From the NCBI RefSeq assembly GCF_001180025.1, contig NZ_CVSK01000048.1, positions 1 to 64,000 on the forward strand: 64,000 nt of DNA, in the 5' to 3' direction. Numbering within the stretch: position 1 is the first letter of the stretch; every line of letters begins with the position of its first letter. A program made the position numbers and the translations under genes. This DNA is from Candidatus Pelagibacter communis (GTDB taxonomy: Bacteria; Pseudomonadota; Alphaproteobacteria; Pelagibacterales; Pelagibacteraceae). The notes below the pieces were generated by a model, which was not told the origin of the DNA, searched no databases, and saw only the letters and a program-made list of their open reading frames with translations. Below, piece after piece: positions 1-6,749 of this stretch.

Positions 1-623
1 CTCTAGTCTTTGCTGCATTAGGAAGTATATTGTTTGGTTTTGCAACACCTACAGAAGCAGCAGGTTGTGGTGCAATGGGTGCATTATTACTTTCATTAGC
101 ATATAAAAAATTAACTCTATCTAAACTCCAAGAAGCACTTGTTAAAACTTTAGAGATTACTGCTTTAATAATGGTTTTAGTTGCTGCATCAAATTTTTTT
201 GGTGCTGTATTTGCAAGACTTGGTACTCCAACATTGTTAACTGAATTTTTGTTAGGATTAGAAATGAATAAATATTTAATCCTAGGAATTGTTATGGTTG
301 CAATATTTTTATTAGGTTGGCCATTAGAATGGGTACCAATTGTTATGATTATTGTCCCAATTCTTTTACCGTTAATTGAGGCTTTAGGCTTTAATTTAAC
401 TTGGTTCGCAATATTGGTTGCTGTCAATCTCCAGACCGCCTGGCTATCTCCACCTGTAGCTTTGTCTGCATATTTCTTAAAAGGCGTAGTTCCTGAATGG
501 GATTTAAAAGATATTTATTATGGAATGATGCAATTTATGGTTCTACAAGTTATAGGCTTAATTTTAATAATCATATTTCCTAAAATTGCCTTATGGCTAC
601 CAACTCTCTTATATGGACAGTAG
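1..623 (+). CDS. TRAP transporter large permease, DctM family (5'-truncated)
   Basis: This is the C-terminal part of a TRAP transporter large membrane subunit, which couples sodium or proton flow to uptake of an organic acid or related solute delivered by a periplasmic binding protein. The reading frame is open from base 3, so the gene starts before the window. About 206 residues are visible. The conserved G-F-A-T-P-T-E-A-A motif lies at positions 42-65 of the DNA, and four or more hydrophobic segments follow. The NLQTAWLSPP stretch fits the large-permease subgroup often labelled mannitol/chloroaromatic-compound type, but that label does not fix the substrate. The small permease and binding-protein genes would lie upstream, outside the window. 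The next gene starts 25 bp downstream, so co-transcription is likely. Family assignment is firm; substrate is unknown. Confidence 0.9.
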   Translation, partial: LVFAALGSILFGFATPTEAAGCGAMGALLLSLAYKKLTLSKLQEALVKTLEITALIMVLVAASNFFGAVFARLGTPTLLTEFLLGLEMNKYLILGIVMVAIFLLGWPLEWVPIVMIIVPILLPLIEALGFNLTWFAILVAVNLQTAWLSPPVALSAYFLKGVVPEWDLKDIYYGMMQFMVLQVIGLILIIIFPKIALWLPTLLYGQ

Positions 624-648
624 AATTTATTAGTTTAAAATAAATTAA

Positions 649-2106
649 GTGAATCAACCTAAAGTAAAATACTCTCTATCTAATTGGGACTTAGTCACAG
701 TTAATCCAAATTATAAAACTTGGAATTGGAAAGATCTATTTTGTTTTTGGGGAGCAAATGTACAGAGTGTAATTGGATTCTCATTAATATCCTCTTTATA
801 CTTAATGTATAGTTTAAATATATTTGTAGTTTTTTTTGGAATAATATTAGGATCTTTTTTCGTTTATTTATTTTCAAATATTATTGGAAAACCTTCCCAA
901 AAATTCGGTTTACCATTTGCAGTATTGCTTAGATCCTCACTAGGATTTAATGGCGCTAAATTTTTTGGGTTAATCAGAAGTTTAGTTGGAATATTTTTAT
1001 TTGGAATTCAAACTTATTTTTTGTCTAAAATTTTAGTTTACTTAATTAGAATTGTAATTTTTTCTATAGACAGTTCTTTATTGCAGCAGGAAATATTTAT
1101 TTTTTATTATTTTGGTATGAATATTATTGATTGGTCTGCAATAATAATCACAATTATTCTACAGACTTTGTTTTTTACTGTTGGGATGCAGTACAACAAG
1201 AAAATAATTAATTTTTCAGCAATGACAGTCTATGCTGGTTTGTTAATTTTTTTCTTTGTTGTTTTATTAAGTGATGTGAAAATAACTACTGAAGCTTTTT
1301 CAAATATTTTTAATTTAAATAATTTTTTAGATGTTAATAATTTAGCACCTTTATTGACTGTTGCTGGAACAATATTTGCCTATTTTTCAATTTTGATAAT
1401 TAGTTTTGGTGATTTTTCTAGATATGTAAAAAATGAGCAAGAATTAAAAAAAGGAAACTTAAGTTTAATTTTGAATTTAATTATTTTTTCATTTTTATCT
1501 GTTTTCATTGTTATAGGGTCCGATGTTTTTCTTAATCAAAAATTTTCAGATATAGATAGAATTTTTACCAATCCAACAGATATAGTAGGAAAATTTGATA
1601 ATATACAAATAACAATAGTCGTTCTATTTTTTATTATAATTGCTTCAGCCTCTACTAATCTAGTTGCCAATTTCATTCCATCTCAATACTCTCTAATAAA
1701 TTTTGCTCCTTCAATATTAAGTTTAAAAAGCGCTAGTTATTTAATTGCTTTTTTTGGTTTGTTGATCGCAATCTTCTGGTTGACTATATTGAGCCAAATA
1801 GGAATTTTATCATTTGTTGATACTTTTGGTGCTTTCTTTGGTCCTTTATTTGGGGTGATGGCAGCTGATTATTATTTAATTAAAAATCAAGAGTTAAGTA
1901 ATAAAGACCTATATTCTATAGACAAAGATAGTACTTATTATTATTCAGGTGGTTGGCATATAAAAGGCGTTTATTCTTTAATTTTAGGATTTGTTTTTTC
2001 AGCGTCAACAATTTGGAATACTAATTTAATGTTTTTACAATCTTATGCTTGGATAATAGGTGCATTTGTTGCTTGGATAACATATTACTTGTTGGCAAAA
2101 AAATAA
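649..2106 (+). CDS. NCS1-family permease (nucleobase/hydantoin-type)
   Basis: This is an integral inner-membrane symporter of the nucleobase-cation-symport-1 family, whose members take up cytosine, uracil, allantoin, hydantoins or thiamin-like compounds. The 485-residue product is almost entirely hydrophobic, with about 12 predicted membrane segments. The N-terminal NxDLxxV...W pattern (around residues 12-30), the GxPFAVLLRSSLGFNGA segment (around 90-105) and the C-terminal FGPLFGVMAADYYL segment (around 395-410) are typical of NCS1. The start is GTG at 649, chosen because it gives the usual N-terminus. No clear Shine-Dalgarno sequence precedes it. It lies between a TRAP permease and a dehydrogenase gene, suggesting an uptake and oxidation cassette. 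The substrate cannot be read from sequence alone. Confidence 0.88.
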   Translation: MNQPKVKYSLSNWDLVTVNPNYKTWNWKDLFCFWGANVQSVIGFSLISSLYLMYSLNIFVVFFGIILGSFFVYLFSNIIGKPSQKFGLPFAVLLRSSLGFNGAKFFGLIRSLVGIFLFGIQTYFLSKILVYLIRIVIFSIDSSLLQQEIFIFYYFGMNIIDWSAIIITIILQTLFFTVGMQYNKKIINFSAMTVYAGLLIFFFVVLLSDVKITTEAFSNIFNLNNFLDVNNLAPLLTVAGTIFAYFSILIISFGDFSRYVKNEQELKKGNLSLILNLIIFSFLSVFIVIGSDVFLNQKFSDIDRIFTNPTDIVGKFDNIQITIVVLFFIIIASASTNLVANFIPSQYSLINFAPSILSLKSASYLIAFFGLLIAIFWLTILSQIGILSFVDTFGAFFGPLFGVMAADYYLIKNQELSNKDLYSIDKDSTYYYSGGWHIKGVYSLILGFVFSASTIWNTNLMFLQSYAWIIGAFVAWITYYLLAKK

Positions 2107-2111
2107 TTTTA

Positions 2112-2858
2112 ATGCACACATTTGATTTTAAAAATAGAACAGCTGTAGTTACTGGTGGAGCCCAAGGGTTTGGTTTAGATGTTGCAAAAAGATTTTTAGA
2201 GTCTGGTGCTAAAGTATTTATATGGGATATCGATGAAAAGCTTCTTAAATCAGCAGTTGATGAAGTAAAAAACCCTAACTTATTTTATAGTGTCGTTGAT
2301 ATATCAAATTATCAAGATGTAGAGAAAAACGTTGCAGACATAACCTCAAAATCAAATATAGATATTTTAATCAATAATGCCGGGATAACAGGTCCTACTG
2401 GTCCTTTGTGGGAGTATGATGTCGATATGTGGTATAAAATAGTACAGATAAATTTAATGGGCACTTTTAACTGCTGTCGAGCAATTGTACCAAATATGAT
2501 TAAAAACAACTATGGAAGAATTGTTAATGTTGCTTCCGTTGCAGGCAAAGATGGTAATGCAAATGCAAGCGCGTATAGCTCAGGAAAAGCTGGTGCAATT
2601 GGGTTAACAAAAGCTTTGGGTAAAGAACTAGCTGACAAAGATATAGCTGTAAACGCTGTCACCCCAGCAGGTGCTAAAACTAGAATTTTAGATCAAATGA
2701 GTAAAGAGCATGTACAAAGAATGCTTTCAAAGGTGCCAAGAGGAAGATTTCTTGAAATACATGAGTTTACCTCACTAGTTTGCTGGCTTTCTTCACAAGA
2801 AAATACTTTTTCTACAGCTGCGGTATTTGATATCAGTGGTGGTAGATCCACATATTAG
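2112..2858 (+). CDS. Short-chain dehydrogenase/reductase (SDR)
   Basis: This is a classical SDR oxidoreductase of 248 residues, cytosolic, using NAD(P)(H) to interconvert an alcohol and a ketone. The nucleotide-binding TGGAQGFG motif is at residues 14-21, NNAG at 88-91, and the catalytic set is N114, S142, Y155 and K159 (YSSGK). Asp39 at the end of the second strand suggests NAD(H) rather than NADP(H). The reading frame is open further upstream, but the ATG at 2112 gives the standard SDR N-terminus and lies 5 bp after the permease stop. It resembles FabG-like or sugar/polyol dehydrogenases; the product is short of the features that would name a substrate. The tight spacing suggests it acts on what the upstream permease imports, which is inference. 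Confidence 0.92.
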   Translation: MHTFDFKNRTAVVTGGAQGFGLDVAKRFLESGAKVFIWDIDEKLLKSAVDEVKNPNLFYSVVDISNYQDVEKNVADITSKSNIDILINNAGITGPTGPLWEYDVDMWYKIVQINLMGTFNCCRAIVPNMIKNNYGRIVNVASVAGKDGNANASAYSSGKAGAIGLTKALGKELADKDIAVNAVTPAGAKTRILDQMSKEHVQRMLSKVPRGRFLEIHEFTSLVCWLSSQENTFSTAAVFDISGGRSTY

Positions 2859-2860
2859 TC

Positions 2861-2983
2861 TCAAAAATTTGAAACTATTTGTCGATCATTATTTTGATTT
2901 TTAATAGAATTTTTACCCATAATTGGTGCTGTGATCATTATTGACCAATATATAAGAAGCACAAACACAGAAATTATTTTCAT
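2861..2983 (-). CDS. Small hypothetical membrane protein, 40 aa
   Basis: A 41-codon open frame with an ATG start runs on the minus strand through the gap between the SDR gene and the DUF3047 gene. The product begins MKIISVFVLLIYWSIM, a strongly hydrophobic segment that could be one membrane helix or an uncleaved signal, followed by a polar Asn- and Lys-rich tail. I do not recognise a family. It starts only 90 bp before the opposite-strand DUF3047 gene. Such short frames arise by chance in AT-rich DNA, but a second tiny minus-strand membrane ORF sits on the other side of the DUF3047 gene, which slightly favours it being real. Confidence 0.35.
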   Translation of the reverse strand: MKIISVFVLLIYWSIMITAPIMGKNSIKNQNNDRQIVSNF

Positions 2984-3072
2984 TTATCCCACTTAACAAT
3001 CAAATTTGAATTTAGAATGTTGAAATTGTGACTGAATATTGAATTTACAAATAATCTATCTATAAGAAGAAC

Positions 3073-3723
3073 ATGTTAAAAATTTTTTATATTTTTATTA
3101 CATCATTAATCTTTCTTAGCTCCACAAATGCAGAAACTATAAAAGTTTTTGAATTTACTGAAAAAGAATTATCAGCACTTGAGATCCGTAAAGTAAGAGG
3201 AGCAGATAACAAGACTTCTTATACTGTTGGATCAAATGAAAATGGTAATTATTTAAAAGCCGTAGCAGATAATGCTGCTTCAGGCCTAGGAAAAGAGATC
3301 AAAATTGACCTAAATAAAACACCTTTTATCAATATTACATGGAAAATTGAGAAAGACCTTCGTGGAATTAAAGAGAATACGAAAAAAGGTCATGATTATG
3401 CCGCCCGTGTTTTTGCGATTAAAAAAACTGGAGCTACACCTTTATCAAATAGAGCAATTAATTATGTTTTTTCAAGTAATAGTGCAGTTGGTGAAAATAG
3501 ACCAAGTCCATATACAAAAAAATCAATAGACAATGTATTAGCAACTACTAAAGACAACTTAAATGAATGGGTAACAGTGAAAGCTAATGTTCAAGAGGAT
3601 TTTAAAAAATTTCATGATCTAGATGTGAATGAACTAGATGGTCTGGCTATAATGGCTGATACTGATAATTCTAAAATGAAATCAATTTCTTATTTTCAGA
3701 ACATTTATTTTTCAGCAGATTAA
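3073..3723 (+). CDS. DUF3047 domain-containing exported protein
   Basis: The 216-residue product starts with a signal peptide (hydrophobic core in residues 3-17, likely cleavage after NA at 20), so it should be periplasmic. The rest fits the uncharacterised DUF3047 family: a WKIEKDL segment around residue 92, a DYAARVFAI segment around 108-116, NYVFSSN around 132, and the closing pattern around 185-215 with MADTDNS and YFQNIYFS. The all-beta look resembles carbohydrate-binding or lectin-like folds, but no function has been established for the family that I know of. It is flanked on both sides by tiny minus-strand ORFs and is probably a single-gene transcript. Family call is good, role unknown. 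Confidence 0.85.
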   Translation: MLKIFYIFITSLIFLSSTNAETIKVFEFTEKELSALEIRKVRGADNKTSYTVGSNENGNYLKAVADNAASGLGKEIKIDLNKTPFINITWKIEKDLRGIKENTKKGHDYAARVFAIKKTGATPLSNRAINYVFSSNSAVGENRPSPYTKKSIDNVLATTKDNLNEWVTVKANVQEDFKKFHDLDVNELDGLAIMADTDNSKMKSISYFQNIYFSAD

Positions 3724-3726
3724 TTA

Positions 3727-3864
3727 TCATTTTATATACTTTTTTAATCCAATACTTAAAAACGATAATAAAATAGCTGCGATAACATCAGCAATTGGAA
3801 TTGCATTTGGAAATCCAAAGTTCCATATAATTACTCCGATTAACCAAATTATATAAATTTTCAT
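3727..3864 (-). CDS. Small hypothetical membrane protein, 45 aa
   Basis: A 46-codon frame with ATG start lies between the DUF3047 gene and ybgC, on the opposite strand to both. The product starts MKIYIIWLIGVIIWNFGFPN and has two hydrophobic stretches (about residues 3-16 and 22-38) separated by a short Pro-containing turn (FPNAIPIAD), then a basic GLKKYIK end. The hydrophobic hairpin with positive ends looks like a genuine small inner-membrane protein and not a random frame, and it fills almost the whole gap. I cannot assign a function. It ends 3 bp from the converging DUF3047 stop and starts 57 bp from the diverging ybgC start. Confidence 0.6.
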   Translation of the reverse strand: MKIYIIWLIGVIIWNFGFPNAIPIADVIAAILLSFLSIGLKKYIK

Positions 3865-3921
3865 CTTAGATATTGTATCTTAGTTTCTATTAAATTTTTA
3901 TTAATTTGATATTATTAATTT

Positions 3922-4332
3922 ATGCATAAAAACTTTACTCATAATGTTAAAGTGTATTATGAGGACACAGACGCTGGTGGAGTCGTGTACTATGCTAACT
4001 ATTTAAAATATTTAGAAAGAGCCAGAACTGAAGCTTTATCAACTATTGGATTAAGCAATACAAAAATAAAAAATGATTTTGGTGCTCTTATAATTGTTAA
4101 ATCGTGCAATATTGAATATAAAAAATCTGCATATTTAGAGGATGATTTACAAATTAAATCTTTTGTAGACTCTACTTCAAAAACTTCTTTTTTAATGAAT
4201 CAATCAATATTTAAAGATGAGGAATTGATCGTAGAAGCTAAAATTCATCTAGTATTCATAAATGAAAAATTTAAGCCAGTTAAAATTCCAAAAAAAATCT
4301 TATCAGACTTTCAACCCTATACTTCTAGTTAA
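3922..4332 (+). CDS. ybgC: YbgC-family acyl-CoA thioesterase
   Basis: This is a 136-residue single hot-dog-fold thioesterase expected to hydrolyse short- or medium-chain acyl-CoA in the cytosol. The signature YYEDTDAGGVVYYANYL is at residues 12-28, and Asp17 matches the catalytic aspartate of the YbgC/4-hydroxybenzoyl-CoA thioesterase group. In many proteobacteria ybgC opens the tol-pal cluster; here no tolQRAB-pal genes follow, and the next gene is a convergent DNA glycosylase with which it overlaps by 8 bp. It therefore appears to be detached from tol-pal in this genome segment. Confidence 0.93.
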   Translation: MHKNFTHNVKVYYEDTDAGGVVYYANYLKYLERARTEALSTIGLSNTKIKNDFGALIIVKSCNIEYKKSAYLEDDLQIKSFVDSTSKTSFLMNQSIFKDEELIVEAKIHLVFINEKFKPVKIPKKILSDFQPYTSS

Positions 4333-5005
4333 TAGATATTTTTCTAACTTTTTTAAATAAGTCTACAATCATTCTTTCAGATATAAGTTTAGTATTTACA
4401 TTTCTTGGGCTAGGGTGATAACAGGCAATTAATTTAATATTTCCTGGTAGTAAATAGGATTTTCCGTGAATAAATTTTATCTTTTCTTTTAAATTGTATT
4501 TTTTTTTATAAAATTTAATACAATTATCAAATGCCACTTTTCCTAATGCAATAATCGTTTTTAATTTTTTTAAATTATAAATCTCGCTATCAAAGTATTT
4601 TGAACAATTATTAAGCTCTTCTATTTTAGGTTTGTCTCCTGGAGGAACACATTTTAAAATATTTGTTATGTATGTTGATTTTAATTTAAGACCATCATTT
4701 AGATTTTCTGAATTTGGTTGGTTCGAAATTTTGGCTTTAAATAAACATTTAAATAAAAAGTCTCCAGATTTATCTCCTGTGAAAGCTCTTCCTGTTCGTG
4801 TGCCACCATGGGCTGCTGGAGCTAATCCAATTATTAAAATTTTTGCATCAATTTCGCCAAAACCTGTAACTGGTTTTCCCCAGTAAATTTCATTTATATT
4901 TTGTTTTCTTTTTTCTGTTGAAATTTTTTTTACAAAATTAACAAGCCTTGGACATTTTTTACATTTAAGAATTGTTTTATTTAAACTATCTATTTTAATA
5001 TTCAT
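4325..5005 (-). CDS. Uracil-DNA glycosylase, family 5 (UDGb) type
   Basis: This 226-residue enzyme should remove uracil, and perhaps other deaminated bases, from DNA to start base-excision repair. Motif GLAPAAHG is at residues 60-67, followed by RTGRAFTGD, and the second motif HPSPRN is at 197-202. These match family 5 (UDGb), in which the active-site polar residue of other families is replaced. Four cysteines (C15, C18, C119, C134) are placed as iron-sulfur cluster ligands. Family 4 enzymes differ in the first motif, so I prefer family 5. The ATG at 5005 lies only 2 bp from the divergent start codon of the phosphatase gene. A broad repair role against cytosine deamination would suit an AT-rich genome, but that is inference. 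Confidence 0.9.
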   Translation of the reverse strand: MNIKIDSLNKTILKCKKCPRLVNFVKKISTEKRKQNINEIYWGKPVTGFGEIDAKILIIGLAPAAHGGTRTGRAFTGDKSGDFLFKCLFKAKISNQPNSENLNDGLKLKSTYITNILKCVPPGDKPKIEELNNCSKYFDSEIYNLKKLKTIIALGKVAFDNCIKFYKKKYNLKEKIKFIHGKSYLLPGNIKLIACYHPSPRNVNTKLISERMIVDLFKKVRKISIN

Positions 5006-5007
5006 AA

Positions 5008-5565
5008 ATGAAAATTTTAAATTATTTAGCTATAATATTTATATGCATTAATCCCTCAGTTAAAGCAGATTCAAAAAAAATTTTAATAGATGAATTGCAA
5101 AAGGGTGGAAAATTAATTTTCATAAGACATGCTTATGCCCCTGGTGGTGGCGATCCAGATAATTTCGATATTAACGATTGTACAACTCAAAGAAATTTAA
5201 GTGATAGTGGTAGAGTTCAATCACAAAAAATTGGTAATTTTTTTAAGAAAAATAAAATTTCAATTGGAATGGTTTATTCTAGTGAATGGTGTCGATGTAA
5301 AGAAACAGCATCTATTGCCTTTAATGAATATGAAACTAAAAATTTTCTAAATTCTTTTTTTAGTGCAAAATTTGCTAATAATAGAAAAAAGCAGATTATT
5401 GATTTCGATAAATTTATAAGCACTTGGGATAAAGAACAAAACTTAGTTTTTGTTACTCACTATGTGGTGATTTCTGAAATTTTAAATTACGCACCCGCGT
5501 CTGGAGAGATTGTTATATCAGATAAGAGCTTAAAAGTTATTGATACTTTAGAAATTGGATATTAA
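5008..5565 (+). CDS. Exported histidine phosphatase superfamily protein
   Basis: The 185-residue product has an N-terminal signal peptide (residues 1-20, ending VKA) and a small histidine phosphatase domain. The phosphate-accepting motif is FIRHA with R40 and H41, and a second catalytic histidine lies in VTHYVV near residue 151. The SSEWCRCKETA segment corresponds to the conserved SSxxxRxxET region. Exported members act on small phosphoesters in the periplasm, but the substrate is not evident. Its start codon is 2 bp from the divergent glycosylase start, so its promoter must lie within that gene. A small basic ORF follows 11 bp downstream. Confidence 0.85.
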   Translation: MKILNYLAIIFICINPSVKADSKKILIDELQKGGKLIFIRHAYAPGGGDPDNFDINDCTTQRNLSDSGRVQSQKIGNFFKKNKISIGMVYSSEWCRCKETASIAFNEYETKNFLNSFFSAKFANNRKKQIIDFDKFISTWDKEQNLVFVTHYVVISEILNYAPASGEIVISDKSLKVIDTLEIGY

Positions 5566-5576
5566 ATTAAATTATT

Positions 5577-5714
5577 ATGTCATCTAAAAGAGCTATGAGA
5601 CAAGCGCAAAAGCAAGCATACGCAAAGCATCGTTCAAATATTACAAATAGCAGATTTGAACTTAAGAAAAAATTTATTATCAAAAACAAAGAAGAAAAAA
5701 AAAATAAAAACTAA
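5577..5714 (+). CDS. Small basic hypothetical protein, 45 aa
   Basis: A 46-codon frame with ATG start follows the phosphatase gene by 11 bp. The product starts MSSKRAMRQAQKQAYAKHRS and is very rich in Lys, Arg, Gln and Asn with almost no hydrophobic residues, so it is likely a soluble nucleic-acid- or ribosome-associated peptide or a disordered tail-like protein. I do not recognise a family. Its TAA overlaps the stop codon of the converging 140-aa gene by 4 bp. The protein-like start, the operon spacing and the exact fit into the gap support it being real. Confidence 0.5.
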   Translation: MSSKRAMRQAQKQAYAKHRSNITNSRFELKKKFIIKNKEEKKNKN

Positions 5715-6133
5715 CTTTCTTGATCAAATTTCTCTATTTTTTTACAATTAGAGATTTTAGATAAACTTTCGACATCATTCAAAACAGCCTTAACAAATAT
5801 TTCTGGTTTATCTTTTTCAAATAAAATTTGAGTATAAAACTGAGGATACCCATGTTTTAATGTAAGTATTTTTCCATCTTCTTCATAAATATTTCTCACA
5901 TAGGAGTTTTTCTTTTTAACGCTTAAATCGGTGACCTTATATTTTTGATAAGTTTTTTCATTATAAACGTAATTACGTGTCATAATATATTCATTAAGAT
6001 TTAGAATGTATTCATTTTTTAAAAAACCGTCCTCTTTATGATCACATTTGCTCAATACAATTATTTCTGAGTGAGAACTAAAGGAAATAAAAAAAAATGA
6101 TAAAAAAAATATTAAAAACTTATTTTCTCTCAT
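5711..6133 (-). CDS. Hypothetical exported protein, 140 aa
   Basis: The product starts with a clear signal peptide (MRENKFLIFFLSFFFISFSSHS), so it should be exported. The mature part has two cysteines (in SKCDHKEDG and SNCKKIEKF, near both ends) that may form a disulfide, and mixed charged and aromatic residues. I do not recognise a family. It is the last gene of a three-gene minus-strand group (DUF1289 protein, 57-aa membrane protein, this one); its ATG lies 14 bp inside the preceding small ORF, which implies translational coupling. Confidence 0.75.
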   Translation of the reverse strand: MRENKFLIFFLSFFFISFSSHSEIIVLSKCDHKEDGFLKNEYILNLNEYIMTRNYVYNEKTYQKYKVTDLSVKKKNSYVRNIYEEDGKILTLKHGYPQFYTQILFEKDKPEIFVKAVLNDVESLSKISNCKKIEKFDQES

Positions 6134-6293
6134 TCTTATCTACAAAATATAAAGCTATAATAAATATTACAGTCCAAGCAAATACAGATAATGTTTTTAA
6201 AGGAGTGGTATCTGCTCCCCAAACATCAAAGAATAAAGCACCTATAATAATCCCTATAGCATAGACAATACTTACAATTTTAACTTTACTCAT
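6120..6293 (-). CDS. Small hypothetical membrane protein, 57 aa
   Basis: A 58-codon frame with ATG start lies between the DUF1289 gene (8 bp upstream) and the 140-aa exported protein gene (14-bp overlap). The product has two hydrophobic segments (about residues 6-22 and 36-51) joined by a polar FDVWGADTTPLK loop, with a basic start and a DKNERK end. This is a convincing two-helix inner-membrane protein. The spacing on both sides fits an operon. No function can be assigned. Confidence 0.65.
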   Translation of the reverse strand: MSKVKIVSIVYAIGIIIGALFFDVWGADTTPLKTLSVFAWTVIFIIALYFVDKNERK

Positions 6294-6301
6294 ATTTAAT
6301 A

Positions 6302-6553
6302 TTACTCTTTGATTAAGTTTTTCTTGAATAGAGACATACCATTCTTGATTTTATAGGAGTAAGATTCTTTAAAACTCTCAAGCTGCCAACCAGTAAGCCT
6401 TTTTTCAATTTCAATTATATTTTTTTTTTTCCAATCATCAGTTGTTTCTTCAAGCTTCCAAAGTCGTTTTTCCTCATTACTTCTTCCACAACCATAACAG
6501 TAGCCTGTTGATGGATCAGTTTTACAAATGCTTATGCAAGGTGAAATAATCAT
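6302..6553 (-). CDS. DUF1289 domain-containing protein
   Basis: The 83-residue product carries the DUF1289 pattern near its start: SPCISICKTD...GYCYGCGRSNEE...W, with cysteines 6, 10, 19 and 22. The four-cysteine set suggests binding of zinc or an iron-sulfur cluster, but the family has no established function that I know of. The C-terminal half is lysine-rich and variable. It is the first gene of a likely three-gene minus-strand unit, and its promoter should lie in the 100-bp gap shared with the divergent tRNA-Leu gene. Confidence 0.85.
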   Translation of the reverse strand: MIISPCISICKTDPSTGYCYGCGRSNEEKRLWKLEETTDDWKKKNIIEIEKRLTGWQLESFKESYSYKIKNGMSLFKKNLIKE

Positions 6554-6611
6554 TTTTTATAAATTAGTATAAATATTATTAGATAAATAGATAATTTTTT
6601 AACAATTGTCA

Positions 6612-6640
6612 TTGGACAAATAGTTTCAATAATATATAAA
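6612..6640 (+). promoter_or_regulatory. Candidate sigma-70 promoter for tRNA-Leu and tig
   Basis: TTGGAC at 6612-6617 and TATAAA at 6635-6640 are separated by 17 bp, the ideal spacing for a housekeeping promoter. The predicted start near 6647 is about 8 nt before the mature tRNA 5' end. This is a motif match in AT-rich DNA, so it is suggestive only. Confidence 0.45.
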
Positions 6641-6654
6641 ACCTCGTAATTTGT

Positions 6655-6739
6655 GGGGCGATGGCGGAATTGGTAGACGCGTTGGTCTTAGGAACCAATA
6701 TGGCAACATGTGAAGGTTCGAGTCCTTTTCGCCCTACCA
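6655..6739 (+). tRNA. tRNA-Leu (anticodon TAG)
   Basis: The sequence folds as a class II tRNA. The acceptor stem pairs GGGGCGA (6655-6661) with TCGCCCT near the 3' end (one G-T pair), the anticodon stem TTGGT/ACCAA encloses the loop CTTAGGA with anticodon TAG, and a long variable arm typical of leucine tRNA follows. The T loop is TTCGAGT-like and CCA is encoded at 6737-6739. It decodes CUN leucine codons. The gene ends only 10 nt before the start codon of trigger factor. Confidence 0.96.
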
Positions 6740-6749
6740 TTAAGATATT

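Noticed and set aside
2049-2111. Upstream in-frame extension of the SDR gene
   Set aside because: It would overlap the permease gene and add 21 residues before the standard SDR N-terminus; ATG 2112 is better.
4632-4886. Plus-strand ORF of 84 codons
   Set aside because: It is antisense to the conserved active-site region of the uracil-DNA glycosylase gene.
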